A DNA stretch of 64,000 nt from an uncultured Dehalococcoidia bacterium (lineage in GTDB: Bacteria > Chloroflexota > Dehalococcoidia > Lucifugimonadales > UBA3495). Below the pieces are notes generated by a model that was given only the letters and a program-made list of their open reading frames with translations, was not told the origin of the DNA and ran no database searches. This document shows, piece after piece, positions 27,128 through 35,729 of this stretch (within the stretch, counting starts at the first letter, position 1; every line of letters begins with the position of its first letter). The stretch spans positions 1,128,091 to 1,192,090 of the forward strand of contig CATQHB010000002.1 of assembly GCA_958295765.1 (NCBI GenBank), given 5' to 3'. A program made the position numbers and the translations under genes.

Positions 27128-28474
27128 TCAGGGGGCGGGTGCGGAATTGTCTCCTTCTCCCCCGGTTAAAGAGCCGGGGTGAAGTAGGGTATTCTCTTCC
27201 TCCGGGCGGGATACCGGGCCGGACTTCAGGGGCAGCAGCAGCAGTCCGCCCAGGACGAACAGGACAGCGCAGCCGAAAAGCAGGGCGGCGTAGCCCGTAC
27301 CGGGCGCCACCAGGCTGTTGAACAGGTCCACCACCGGCCCCAGGGTCTTGGCGCTGGCGGCCCCACCAATGGTCGCCAGGTTCACAATGGCGATGTGCTG
27401 CCCTTCTCGCCCCGGCGTTGCCAGTTCGTTGGCTAAAGCCCAATTGGCGGAAAACACCACGCCGAGGCACGCCCCGATAACGCTGGCGATGGCAATGGCC
27501 TGGACGGCGTTGTCCGCCCAGAAAATCCCCACCGAGCCGATTGCGGCGCCGGCCGCCCCGGCCAGCACCACCGGCTTGCGGCCAATCCGGTCTGAGAGCC
27601 AGCCGGCCGGGTACACGCTCAGGGCCAGCGCCCCGCCAATGGCGATTACCGCATTGCCCAGGGTTTGCGCCGGGTTGGTAACCAGCACCACGTCCCGCAG
27701 GAAAAAGAGGCCGTAGGTGGGGAAAATAAAGATGGCGGCGCTTAACATAAACCGGGAAATCAGAAACCAGGGCAGTTGCGGGTGCAGGCCGCTGGTGGAA
27801 TGGGACAGAGAGCGGAGGCCCTGGCGCAACATTCCCGACGCCCGTTCCCGGGTTACCACCGTGGTGGCGCTGATGGCGGCGGTCAGGAGCAGGGTCCCGC
27901 CCAGCGCCGCCAGGGTAATCCGCAGCCACATTATGGATTCCGGCCCGGTGTAGCGGCTAATCAGGAAGCCGCTGAGGGCAACCAGGGCGACCGCGCCGCT
28001 GGCGTCGGCCAAAATTTTCAAGGATGAGGCCACGCCAATCCGGTTAAGCGGCACCAGGTCCCGGATGAGCGCCAGGTACGGCCCGTAACCGATGCTGGCG
28101 TTGGCCTGAATGAAAATCCAGATGATGAGGAGGGAAAAGAAGGTGAGGGTGAAGGACAGCCCGGCCAGTCCCAGGCAGACAAAGAACACTCCCCACAGCA
28201 TATAAGGCACCCGCCGGCCCAGGGGCGAGCGGGTCCGGTCGCTGTAGGAGCCGACGATGGGTTGAATCAGGGCGGCCACCAGCAGGCCACTGAACCCCAG
28301 CACCCCCAGCAGGGTGTTCTTGGCCCCTTCCGGCGCCACGTCCAGCACCAGGGTCGGCAGAATCATGGTGTCCATCACCACGAAAAAGCCGGTCATCCCA
28401 AAACTGAAAGCCCCCAGCCGCATCAGGGCCAGGTTGCTCCAGCGATTGTTGGTTTCAGGTGGCGATAGTTTCAT
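27128..28474 (-). CDS. MFS transporter, GPH/sugar-cation symporter-like
   Basis: A 448-residue protein with about 12 membrane helices. The loop after helix 2 reads GSYSDRTRSPLGRRVPYML, the version of the MFS motif A (G-x-x-S-D-R-x-x-x-x-G-R-R) found in GPH-type and SLC45-like symporters, and the second half has a matching YPAGWLSDRIGRKPVVLAG. Substrate unknown. It is convergent with the aldolase gene. ATG at 28474 has no strong ribosome site. C-terminal ~35 residues are hydrophilic. Confidence 0.85.
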   Translation of the reverse strand: MKLSPPETNNRWSNLALMRLGAFSFGMTGFFVVMDTMILPTLVLDVAPEGAKNTLLGVLGFSGLLVAALIQPIVGSYSDRTRSPLGRRVPYMLWGVFFVCLGLAGLSFTLTFFSLLIIWIFIQANASIGYGPYLALIRDLVPLNRIGVASSLKILADASGAVALVALSGFLISRYTGPESIMWLRITLAALGGTLLLTAAISATTVVTRERASGMLRQGLRSLSHSTSGLHPQLPWFLISRFMLSAAIFIFPTYGLFFLRDVVLVTNPAQTLGNAVIAIGGALALSVYPAGWLSDRIGRKPVVLAGAAGAAIGSVGIFWADNAVQAIAIASVIGACLGVVFSANWALANELATPGREGQHIAIVNLATIGGAASAKTLGPVVDLFNSLVAPGTGYAALLFGCAVLFVLGGLLLLPLKSGPVSRPEEENTLLHPGSLTGGEGDNSAPAP

Positions 28475-28748
28475 CAGACTGAGGGGGAATCGGGATGGTT
28501 CGACCGGCTCACCATGAGCGGGGTTGTGATGCTGTTGTCCTGCTTGGGTTGCCCTGGTTAAGATGCGATTGCCTTGGTATGCCTGTCAGTTTTGGCTGGT
28601 ATTATAGCCAATAATGATACAATAATGAGCCGAGGCTGCAACCCGTTTTACCCGCTCTATCTCCAATTCTCTCCCGATGGCAAGGGGACTATGCACGGTA
28701 TTCCCAACATTTGTTGGTGCTTCTTGCCGGGCCACACTTCGTTATCCG

Positions 28749-28868
28749 GTAGGGGCGGGTTTCAAACCCGCCCACGTTCCGGTGTCAGAACAGTTCAGCT
28801 ATGGCGGCGCCGGTTCTCCGAGCCGCGTTTGCCGTTGTGGGTCGGGCGGGTTTCAAACCCGCCCCTAC
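28749..28868. repeat. MITE-like palindromic element, family 1, copy 4
   Basis: 120 bp with ends GTAGGGGCGGGTTTCAAACC and GGTTTGAAACCCGCCC-type complement finishing GCCCCTAC at 28868. Its left flank (CAACATTTGTTGGTGCTTCT), read on the other strand, matches the CACCAACAAAT flank of copy 1, so this copy lies inverted. It lies in the 479-bp gap between the divergent MFS and BtuF-like genes; that gap also carries a partial family-3 repeat near 28495-28525 and an AT-rich stretch with a TGATACAAT (28615-28623) extended -10-like sequence. Confidence 0.85.
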
Positions 28869-28953
28869 GCTGATGAAAATACCAACAAAGGTTGAAAATA
28901 CCTATCGCGCTCCCTTTCCCCGTGAGTGGTAGGAACGCTGGAGAATTGCCTTT

Positions 28954-29937
28954 ATGGACTTGAAAATTTGCTCACTGCTGCCCAGCGGCACCGAAATTCT
29001 CTACGCTTTGGGGCTTGGCGACCGGATTATTGGCGTAACCGACCTGTGCGACTACCCGCCGGAGGTGAAGGACAAGCCGGTGGTCTGCCGCAGCCGTATT
29101 GACGTCGCCACTATGTCCAGCGCGGCGGTGGAGGAAATGATGCGCCGCATCCTGGCGGCCGGCGAAAGCCCCTATGAGCTGGATGGCGAATGGCTGGCCC
29201 ACCATACGCCCGACGTGGTGCTGACTCAGGACTTGTGCTATTTCTGTGAGGTCGATGCCGTGACCGTGGGGCGGACGGTGCAGCAAATGCCCTTGCCCCC
29301 GGAGGTAGTGGTGCTGCGGCCCCGAACCCTCCGGGAAATCTTTGATTCTATCTCCCAGGTTGGCGCTGCCTGTGGCGCCCCGGCTAATGCCGCCGCTTTG
29401 GTCGCGGCCCTGGAAAGCCGGGTTCAAGCGGTGGAGGATGCAGTGGCCGGCGCCGTCCGGCCGCCCCGGGTGTTCTCTCTGGAGGGCATTAACCCCCTGG
29501 TGGTCGGCGGCCATTGGATACCGGACTTGCTGCAACGGGCCGGCGGTGGGCAGGATCTGTTCCCGCCCGGCTCCCCGGCGACCCGTCTGACCTGGGCGGA
29601 AGTGGCGGCCTACGCCCCGGAAAAGCTCTTTATCGACCTCTGCTCCTCCGACCTGGCCCGGCAGCGGGCGGAAATACCCTGGCTGGCGGCGCAAGCGGGC
29701 TGGGCCGACTTGCCGGCGGTGCAAAGCGGCGAGGTTTATCTGATTGACCATGTCTATTTCAGCGTACCCGGCCCTAGGGTGGTAACCGGGCTGGAAATCC
29801 TGGCCCAGCTGACCTGCCCGGAGGCGGTCTCCGGCCTGATTCCCGCCGATACCGTCCTGAAACTGGACGCTAATCAGGCGGCCGGCTGCCCCCCTGATGC
29901 TATTGGTCGTTGTTTTTTGCCCTGGCCGCCGCCGTAG
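28954..29937 (+). CDS. BtuF-like cobalamin/siderophore-type binding protein without signal peptide
   Basis: A 327-residue class III periplasmic-binding-protein fold: [32 protein letters not shown] at the start and [25 protein letters not shown] at the beginning of the second lobe, as in BtuF-type cobalamin-binding proteins. Unlike exported members it begins directly with the first beta-strand, with no signal peptide or lipobox, so it is predicted to stay in the cytoplasm. No permease or ATPase gene lies beside it. The corrin genes 3 kb away make a corrinoid ligand attractive, but that is inference. The ribosome site is weak (GGAG 13 bases upstream). Confidence 0.8.
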   Translation: MDLKICSLLPSGTEILYALGLGDRIIGVTDLCDYPPEVKDKPVVCRSRIDVATMSSAAVEEMMRRILAAGESPYELDGEWLAHHTPDVVLTQDLCYFCEVDAVTVGRTVQQMPLPPEVVVLRPRTLREIFDSISQVGAACGAPANAAALVAALESRVQAVEDAVAGAVRPPRVFSLEGINPLVVGGHWIPDLLQRAGGGQDLFPPGSPATRLTWAEVAAYAPEKLFIDLCSSDLARQRAEIPWLAAQAGWADLPAVQSGEVYLIDHVYFSVPGPRVVTGLEILAQLTCPEAVSGLIPADTVLKLDANQAAGCPPDAIGRCFLPWPPP

Positions 29938-29968
29938 CGTTGCGTTCCGGGTTTGCCGGGCGATGTAA

Positions 29969-30061
29969 AGTCGAGTTACCTGCTCTCCCGGCTCAGGATG
30001 AACCGGTCGAAGGTTGAATAGTGGTATCGGGAAAGGTGGTTCGACAAGCTCACCATGAGCG
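29969..30061. repeat. dispersed repeat, family 3, copy 2
   Basis: Starts AAGTCGAGTTACCTGCTCTC and ends GGTTCGACAAGCTCACCATG, co-linear with the copy at 23600-23693 over about 94 bp with scattered differences. It lies in the 256-bp gap before the flavin reductase gene. Confidence 0.8.
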
Positions 30062-30193
30062 GATTTCGTTCTGGTGAGGAAATTTTGTTCCTAGCGCAGA
30101 CTTGGCGCCGGCGCTCCGGGTCTGCTCCGGGCAGTAGCGGGTTGCCCGGTAAGCGGTTATAATTGGGCCAAACCTTTAGGGAAGGGTAACACT

Positions 30194-30688
30194 TTGACTA
30201 GCAGAGATGATTTCAGGTCGGCTATGTCCCTGTTCGCCACCGGCGTTACCGTGGTAACCTCGGTGGACGACGAGGGCAACCCCCACTCCATGACGGCCAA
30301 TTCCTTCACCTCCGTTTGCCTTGACCCCCCCACCGTCCTGATTTGCGTGGCCCATGGCACCCATACCTATGGCTACGTAGAGCATAGCGGGAAGTTTGGC
30401 ATCAACATTCTGGGGGAAGACCAGGAGGACTTGGGCATATATTTCGCCAAGCGCCCGGAAGACCGGCAGGAAGGAACCGAGTATAACTACACCATCTCCG
30501 ATGACGAAATCCCGGTGCTGGATAATTCGATGGTTTTCTTTGGCTGCCAGGTGGTCGGTTCCCACGTTTATGGCGACCATACCGTTTACATGGGAGAGGT
30601 GAAAGAGGTGCGCCGCAACGAGGCCGGGGCGCCGCTGATGTTCTACCAGAGCCGTTGGTATCATCCCGGCGCCGCCGGACGGGAGTAA
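30194..30688 (+). CDS. flavin reductase (FMN-binding split-barrel) family protein
   Basis: A 164-residue flavin-reductase-like protein. Such enzymes use NAD(P)H to reduce free or bound FMN/FAD, often supplying a partner monooxygenase. Typical sequence: FRSAMSLFATGVTVVTSVDD, then HSMTANSFTSVCLDPPTVLICV (flavin-binding region), GKFGINILGEDQE and a C-terminal GDHTVYMGEVKEV. No monooxygenase is adjacent. Start is TTG at 30194 with GAAGGG at 30181-30186; TATAAT at 30158-30163 is a likely -10 element although no good -35 is seen. Confidence 0.9.
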   Translation: MTSRDDFRSAMSLFATGVTVVTSVDDEGNPHSMTANSFTSVCLDPPTVLICVAHGTHTYGYVEHSGKFGINILGEDQEDLGIYFAKRPEDRQEGTEYNYTISDDEIPVLDNSMVFFGCQVVGSHVYGDHTVYMGEVKEVRRNEAGAPLMFYQSRWYHPGAAGRE

Positions 30689-30723
30689 GGCCGGGTTGGG
30701 CTTACCCCTGGTATCAGCCGAAG

Positions 30724-31416
30724 TCAGTTGAGGGTTTGCAGAAAATCGGCGATGCTGGCGTTGACTGCCTGGGGTTGCTGCAACTGGACGAAGTGAGTAG
30801 CCTGGGGGATGATGGCTTGCTGCGCCCCGGGGATCTGGCCGGCCAAGTAGTCGGCGTACCGCACCGGCGTCATCGGATCCTCAGCGCCGCAGATTACCAG
30901 GGCGGGTAGCCGGATGTTTTGCACTTCGGCCATTACGTCAAACCGGTCGCAGGCCAGCAGGTCGTTCAACTCCACCGCCGGGCCAATCTCCGCAGAACGC
31001 TGCCGCATCGCCCGGCAAATATCCTCGGCTACCCCCGGATAGTAAGCCGCCATCCGCCGCTCCAGCCAGTCGGCATTGTTCGCGCCGGGTTCCCGGCACT
31101 GCTGCAAATAGTCCGGGTGAACCCGCAGGCGGGTGCCGGTGCCCACCAGGATGATGCCCTGCAACTCCTCCGGGTAGCGCAGGGCGTAGAGCAGGGTAAT
31201 GGCCCCGCCCATTGAGTGGCCGCACAGCACCACGTCCTGGTAGCGGCGCGCGGCGATAAATCCCCGCACCCACTCCAGATAACCCTCAATGCTGTCGCAC
31301 GGCCTCAAGTCCGGGTGGCCCGGCAAGTCCAGGGCCTCGGAATCGGGAAAGCGCTGGGACTGGTAATGATAGGCCAGGCCGGAACTGCCGGCCCCGTGGA
31401 TATATAAGAGTTTCAC
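30724..31416 (-). CDS. alpha/beta hydrolase
   Basis: A 230-residue alpha/beta-hydrolase. Oxyanion-hole segment YIHGAGSSG, nucleophile elbow CGHSMGG (Ser), acid ICGAEDPMTP (Asp) and catalytic His in PQATHFVQ are all present and in order, so the enzyme should be active; the compact size and lack of a signal peptide suggest a cytoplasmic esterase or lactonase-type enzyme. Substrate unknown. On the same strand downstream of gyrA but separated by a strong hairpin. Confidence 0.88.
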   Translation of the reverse strand: MKLLYIHGAGSSGLAYHYQSQRFPDSEALDLPGHPDLRPCDSIEGYLEWVRGFIAARRYQDVVLCGHSMGGAITLLYALRYPEELQGIILVGTGTRLRVHPDYLQQCREPGANNADWLERRMAAYYPGVAEDICRAMRQRSAEIGPAVELNDLLACDRFDVMAEVQNIRLPALVICGAEDPMTPVRYADYLAGQIPGAQQAIIPQATHFVQLQQPQAVNASIADFLQTLN

Positions 31417-31501
31417 TGGCTGCTCCCGGTTATCCCCCCTAGCTGATTTAGGTGGTCAATCTTTTCCCCGCCTGGCCTGAACTTCTGCTTTTGCCGGAAT
31501 A

Positions 31502-31534
31502 GGAGAGTGGGCCGGATTGACCGGCCCACTCTCC
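31502..31534 (-). terminator. strong hairpin terminator after gyrA
   Basis: GGAGAGTGGGCCGG (31502-31515) pairs perfectly with CCGGCCCACTCTCC (31521-31534) around the loop ATTGA: a 14-base stem. It begins 7 bp beyond the gyrA stop. The T-run is poor on both strands, but stem strength and position favour a terminator. Confidence 0.7.
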
Positions 31535-31541
31535 CGTTTCC

Positions 31542-34175
31542 CTATACCTCTCCATCCTCCGCTACTCCCGCATCGCCCGCCGGCTCTTCCGGCGTTTCGG
31601 CGTGTTGGCCGTTTGCCGAGGCGGTGGGGGCCGTGCCGTTTTGGGCGGACGGGGCGGCGCCGTTGGTTGCTTCGGCGCTGCCGCCGCTGGAGTAATCGTT
31701 TTCCTGGAAACAGGCTACGGAGGCCACGAAGTCATCCGGCTCCCGGTCGCGCCAGATAATGACCCCTTGAGTGTAGCGACCGTGGGTTACCTTCACGTCC
31801 TCCAGGTTGATGCGGACTACCTGGGCTTTGGCCGAGATGATAAAGATTTCCTGGCCCGCGTCCTCGGTAACCACCCGGGCCGCGGCCACCGGGCCGGTCT
31901 TATCGTTGACGTTGAACGTCTTGACGCCCTGGCCGGTGCGCCCGTGTCGCGGGTAGTTTTTCAAGGGGGTGGACTTGCCGTAACCGCGCTGGCTGACCAC
32001 CAGCAGGTGGCCGTCGGGGGTTACCGGGGACATTCCGACTACCTTGTCGTCCCCCAGCAACCGCATCCCCTTGACCCCGCCGGCGCCCCGGGAACGGGGC
32101 GTCAAGTTCTTTCGCTCATCTTCGTTATTCCTTATGCGGAACAGGATGGCCTGGCCCTTTTCCGAGACCATAACTATCTCATCGGCGTCGCCAATCCGGG
32201 CCACGCTGACCAACTCATCCCCTTCCTCCAGGTTCATCACAATCAGGCCGGAGGGCCGGATGTTGGTCAACTCGCCTTCCTTGAGGGCTTTAACCTCGCC
32301 CAGGCGGGTCGCCAGAATCAGCATGGCGCTGTCCCGGGCGTTCTTGACCGGCAGCATCGCCTGCACCTGTTCGTTGCGGGCAATGGGTATCAGGTTGACC
32401 AGCAGGGTGCCCCGGCTGGTGCGGGAGGTATCGCCCTGGATCTGGAAGGCCCGAAGGGGATACACCCGGCCCCGGTTGGTGAAGAACAGCAGGGTATCGT
32501 GGGTGTCCACCACCACCAAGTCCATCAGGGCGTCATCTTCCCGGGTGGTCATACCCCGCACGCCCTTGCCGCCCCGGTTCTGCGTCCGGTAGGTGTCGCA
32601 GGGAATCCGCTTGATGTACCCCTTCTGGCTCAGGGTAATCATCACGTCCTGGTGGGGGATGAACTGCTCGGCGGACTGCTCGCCCACTTCGTCCGGCTCA
32701 ATGCGGGTGCGGCGGGCGTCGCCGAAGTCCTTCTTCAGCTTGCGGGTTTCCTTCTTGATTTCGTTCAGTATTTTGGCCGGGCTGGACAGCAACTCCTCCA
32801 GGGAGGCGATGGTCTTGAGCAGGTCGGCGTGTTCCTTTTCCAGCCGTTCCCGTTCCAAGGCGGCCAGGCGGCGCAACTGCATATCCAGGATGGCCTGCGC
32901 CTGGATTTGGGTCAAGTCCAGCTCATCCATCAAGTTGGTGCGCGCGGTTTCGGCGTCGTCGGAACTGCGGATGATGGTGATTACCTGGTCCATCACGTCC
33001 AAGGCCAGGAGCAGCCCTTCTAGGATGTGGTCCCGGTCTCTGGCCCGCTGGAGCAGGAACTCGGAGCGGCGCCGGATGACCTCCTGGCGGTGTTCTACAA
33101 AGAGGGTGAGGGCGCGTTTCAGGGGCAAGACCTGGGGCTGGCCGTCCACCAGGGCCAGCATAATGGTGTTGAAGGAACTGCGCAGGGCGGTGTGGCGGTA
33201 CAGGTTGTTCAGGACGATATTGGCCTGGGCGTCCCGGCGCAACTCGATGACCACGCGCATCCCCTGGCGGTCTGATTCGTCCCGGATGTCGGAGATGCCT
33301 TCCACCCGTTTGTCCCTTACCAAGTGGGCGATTTTCTCCACCAGATTGGCCTTGTTCACCTGGTATGGCAACTCGGTAATCAGGATGCGCTGGCGACCGC
33401 CCCGCAGTTCCTCAATCTCGGTAACCGCTTCCATTACAATGCGGCCCCGCCCGGTGGTATAAGCGTCCACAATGCCCTGGGTGCCCCGGATGACGCCGCT
33501 GGTGGGAAAGTCCGGCCCCGGCACCAGTTTCAGCAAATCCTCGGTAACGCAGTCCGGGTGGTCAATGACGTGGCAGACGGCGTCGCAGATTTCCGACAGG
33601 TTATGGGGCGGCAGGTTGGTCGCCATTCCCACGGCGATGCCGGTGGCCCCGTTGATGAGCAAATTGGGCAGGCGGCTGGGCAGCACCTGCGGTTCGTGCA
33701 GGGAGTCGTCAAAGTTCAGGCTGAAGTCAACGGTGTTCAGGTCAATGTCGGAGAGCAGTTCGTCGGCGATGGCGGTCAGCCGGGCCTCGGTGTAACGCAT
33801 CGCCGCCGGCGGGTCGCCGTCCACGCTGCCGAAGTTACCCTGCCCGTCAATCAGGGGGTAGCGCATGGAAAAGAGTTGGGCCATCCGCACCAGGGCGTCA
33901 TAGACCGGGGTATCGCTGTGGGGGTGGTACTTGCCCAGCACCTCGCCGACTATGCGGGCGCTCTTGCGGTGGGCCTGGTTGGGGCGCATCCCCATTTCGT
34001 GCATGGCGTAGAGGATACGCCGCTGCACCGGCTTCAACCCGTCCCGCACGTCGGGCAGGGCACGGGACACGATGACGCTCATCGCGTAGCTGAGGTAAGA
34101 AGTCCGCATCTCCTCTTCGATGCGAATGGGCTTTATCTGTCCGGACGGCGGTGGCGGTGGCGCTGCTGTTACCAT
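31542..34175 (-). CDS. gyrA: DNA gyrase subunit A
   Basis: Breakage-reunion subunit of the type IIA topoisomerase that supercoils DNA. 877 residues, normal. Active-site tyrosine is in [10 protein letters not shown]. The quinolone-region motif reads [14 protein letters not shown], where E. coli has Ser in place of the T and Gly in place of the first S. The C-terminal beta-pinwheel carries the GyrA box QNRGGKG. The last ~50 residues are a low-complexity Ala/Gly/Glu/Asn tail. Start ATG 34175, preceded by GAGGAG. gyrB is not in the window. The gene stands alone between the amidotransferase-like gene and the terminator. Confidence 0.97.
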   Translation of the reverse strand: MVTAAPPPPPSGQIKPIRIEEEMRTSYLSYAMSVIVSRALPDVRDGLKPVQRRILYAMHEMGMRPNQAHRKSARIVGEVLGKYHPHSDTPVYDALVRMAQLFSMRYPLIDGQGNFGSVDGDPPAAMRYTEARLTAIADELLSDIDLNTVDFSLNFDDSLHEPQVLPSRLPNLLINGATGIAVGMATNLPPHNLSEICDAVCHVIDHPDCVTEDLLKLVPGPDFPTSGVIRGTQGIVDAYTTGRGRIVMEAVTEIEELRGGRQRILITELPYQVNKANLVEKIAHLVRDKRVEGISDIRDESDRQGMRVVIELRRDAQANIVLNNLYRHTALRSSFNTIMLALVDGQPQVLPLKRALTLFVEHRQEVIRRRSEFLLQRARDRDHILEGLLLALDVMDQVITIIRSSDDAETARTNLMDELDLTQIQAQAILDMQLRRLAALERERLEKEHADLLKTIASLEELLSSPAKILNEIKKETRKLKKDFGDARRTRIEPDEVGEQSAEQFIPHQDVMITLSQKGYIKRIPCDTYRTQNRGGKGVRGMTTREDDALMDLVVVDTHDTLLFFTNRGRVYPLRAFQIQGDTSRTSRGTLLVNLIPIARNEQVQAMLPVKNARDSAMLILATRLGEVKALKEGELTNIRPSGLIVMNLEEGDELVSVARIGDADEIVMVSEKGQAILFRIRNNEDERKNLTPRSRGAGGVKGMRLLGDDKVVGMSPVTPDGHLLVVSQRGYGKSTPLKNYPRHGRTGQGVKTFNVNDKTGPVAAARVVTEDAGQEIFIISAKAQVVRINLEDVKVTHGRYTQGVIIWRDREPDDFVASVACFQENDYSSGGSAEATNGAAPSAQNGTAPTASANGQHAETPEEPAGDAGVAEDGEV

Positions 34176-34272
34176 TGCTGTTTACTGCTCCTCTTAATAC
34201 TCTGCGTTTCTCCGTGTCCTCTGGTCTTGGGGTGGCGCTTTTCACGGGAGAGGGTTGGAGAAAGGTAGAGGA

Positions 34273-34974
34273 CTATTTACTGGTTTCCAAATACATCTCG
34301 GCCCGCTCATAGAAAGCGGCGAATAAATTAGCGAAACTGCGCGGCACTTCGTCCTGCCGCTCCGGGTGGCACTGCAAGCCGATGACCCAGCTATGGGCCG
34401 GGCTTTCCAGCCCCTCAATCAGCCCGTCCTCCACCGAGTAGGCGCTGGTCATTAACTGGGGAGACCGCTGGGCTTCCCGCAACCCCTGGTGGTGCCAGCT
34501 ATTGACTCGGAAAAAGCCGGCGCTGCCGACGATGGCGGCGGTCTTGGCCCCCGGCGCCAGGTAAATCAGGTGCCGCTCCGGTTCCCAATGACCGTCCACC
34601 TGCGCGCCCTGATGCCCTGGCAGGTCCTGGATTAGCTGCCCGCCGCAAGCCACGTTGAGCAGTTGCATCCCCCGGCAAATCGCCAACACCGGCATATCGT
34701 GGCCCAGGGCATAGTCCAGCAACCCCAGTTCCAAATCGTCCAGGGGCCGGCACAACTCCAGCCCGGCTTGCGGGTCGGGCGTTGCCCCGTAAAGGGCCGG
34801 ATCCACGTCCGGGCCGCCGGGCAGCAGCAAGCCGCCCACGCCGGCCAGCAAACGGTGGGCCGGGCCGGTATTTTGCGGTGTCAACAGCCGGACTTCCGCC
34901 CCCAAGGACTCCATTACTTGAAGGTAGCGGCGGGCGCAGCGCTGGTCTGTCGAGGTGATGGCTACCGTTGTCAT
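34273..34974 (-). CDS. gamma-glutamyl-GABA hydrolase-like class I amidotransferase (peptidase C26)
   Basis: A 233-residue class I glutamine-amidotransferase-fold hydrolase like PuuD. LLLPGGPDVDPALYG, the nucleophile elbow AICRGMQLLNVACGG (catalytic Cys) and GLQCHPER (catalytic His, with acid downstream) are all present. PuuD relatives cleave gamma-glutamyl bonds in putrescine degradation, but no other puu genes are visible. The start is ATG at 34974 with no ribosome site; the -10 box 34986-34991 predicts a nearly leaderless mRNA. Confidence 0.88.
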   Translation of the reverse strand: MTTVAITSTDQRCARRYLQVMESLGAEVRLLTPQNTGPAHRLLAGVGGLLLPGGPDVDPALYGATPDPQAGLELCRPLDDLELGLLDYALGHDMPVLAICRGMQLLNVACGGQLIQDLPGHQGAQVDGHWEPERHLIYLAPGAKTAAIVGSAGFFRVNSWHHQGLREAQRSPQLMTSAYSVEDGLIEGLESPAHSWVIGLQCHPERQDEVPRSFANLFAAFYERAEMYLETSK

Positions 34975-34985
34975 AGTGTTTACAT

Positions 34986-34991
34986 ATTATA
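34986..34991 (-). promoter_or_regulatory. TATAAT -10 box of the 34273-34974 gene
   Basis: On the minus strand TATAAT lies 11 bases upstream of the ATG at 34974, so transcription would start only about five bases before the start codon. The -35 position reads TGTAAA, a weak match. Confidence 0.5.
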
Positions 34992-35217
34992 GCTGAAATA
35001 GCTTTAGATTTACAGGGAATTAAGGGCTTTAATCGGTGTCTTTAGGTTCTTGACCGGTTACAACACATAACCGGTTATAGTAGTTAATCGGTCTTGGTGA
35101 GCCTGTCGAATCATCCGTTTATCCTTCGACAAGCTCAGGATGAGCGGAGTATTTGTAAGTGAGCGGGGTATTTGTTTGTGATAGCCTCTGCCCGGTTAGG
35201 GCAACCCCAGCACAAAC

Positions 35218-35247
35218 CCGTCGTTCCGGCGAAAGCCGGAACGACGG
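35218..35247. repeat. family-2 element collapsed to a solo hairpin
   Basis: CCGTCGTTCCGGC, GAAA loop, GCCGGAACGACGG: a perfect 13-base stem made of the two ends of the 97-bp element joined directly, with the interior lost. Confidence 0.85.
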
Positions 35248-35400
35248 TTGATTGGGTTGGAATGACGGTTGCCTGGGTTAAGACGCGATTGCCCGGCATA
35301 TCCATCCTTCGACAAGCTCAGGATGAGCGGGGTATTTGTCGGTGAGCGTACTATTTGTTCGTGATAGCCTCTCCCCAAGCAAGGCAACCCCAGCACAAAC

Positions 35401-35497
35401 CCGTCGTTCCGGCGAAAGCCGGAATCCAGAACTCTCGGTAGCCGGCACGATCTTTTCCGGGGGATTTCCTGGATTCCGGCTTTCGCCGGAACGACGG
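35401..35497. repeat. 97-bp hairpin element, family 2, copy 2
   Basis: Same inverted ends as 14758-14855; interior contains CTCTCGGTAGCCGGCACGAT and TTTTCCGGGGGATTTCCTGG. Confidence 0.88.
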
Positions 35498-35729
35498 TTG
35501 CTTGGGTTGCTGACGGTTGCCTGGGTTGCCCTGATTAAGACGCGATCCTTCGACAAGCTCAGGATGAGCGGGGTATTCGTTAAGCTCATCATAAGCGGGG
35601 CATTTATTTGCGATAGCCCTCTCCCCTATCATCCCGTTTGTTTCTCTAGGGAAAATCTGATAAGCTGAACGCAGAGAACAGTTAACATTCAGCCGAAATT
35701 AGATAGCCAGGACTTACGAGGAATTGGCG

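Larger units (their letters stand above)
35121..35628. repeat. cluster of three family-3-type repeats interleaved with two family-2 hairpins
   Basis: The 755-bp gap between 34974 and xdhC has no gene. Three direct copies of an ~80-bp unit (ATCCTTCGACAAGCTCAGGA, then TGAGCGGGGTATTTGT, ending GTGATAGCCTCTCCCC) begin near 35120, 35302 and 35546. Between them are the solo hairpin 35218-35247 and the full 97-bp element 35401-35497. The intervening sequence GCGATTGCC..TAAGACGCGAT also recurs. Confidence 0.8.
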
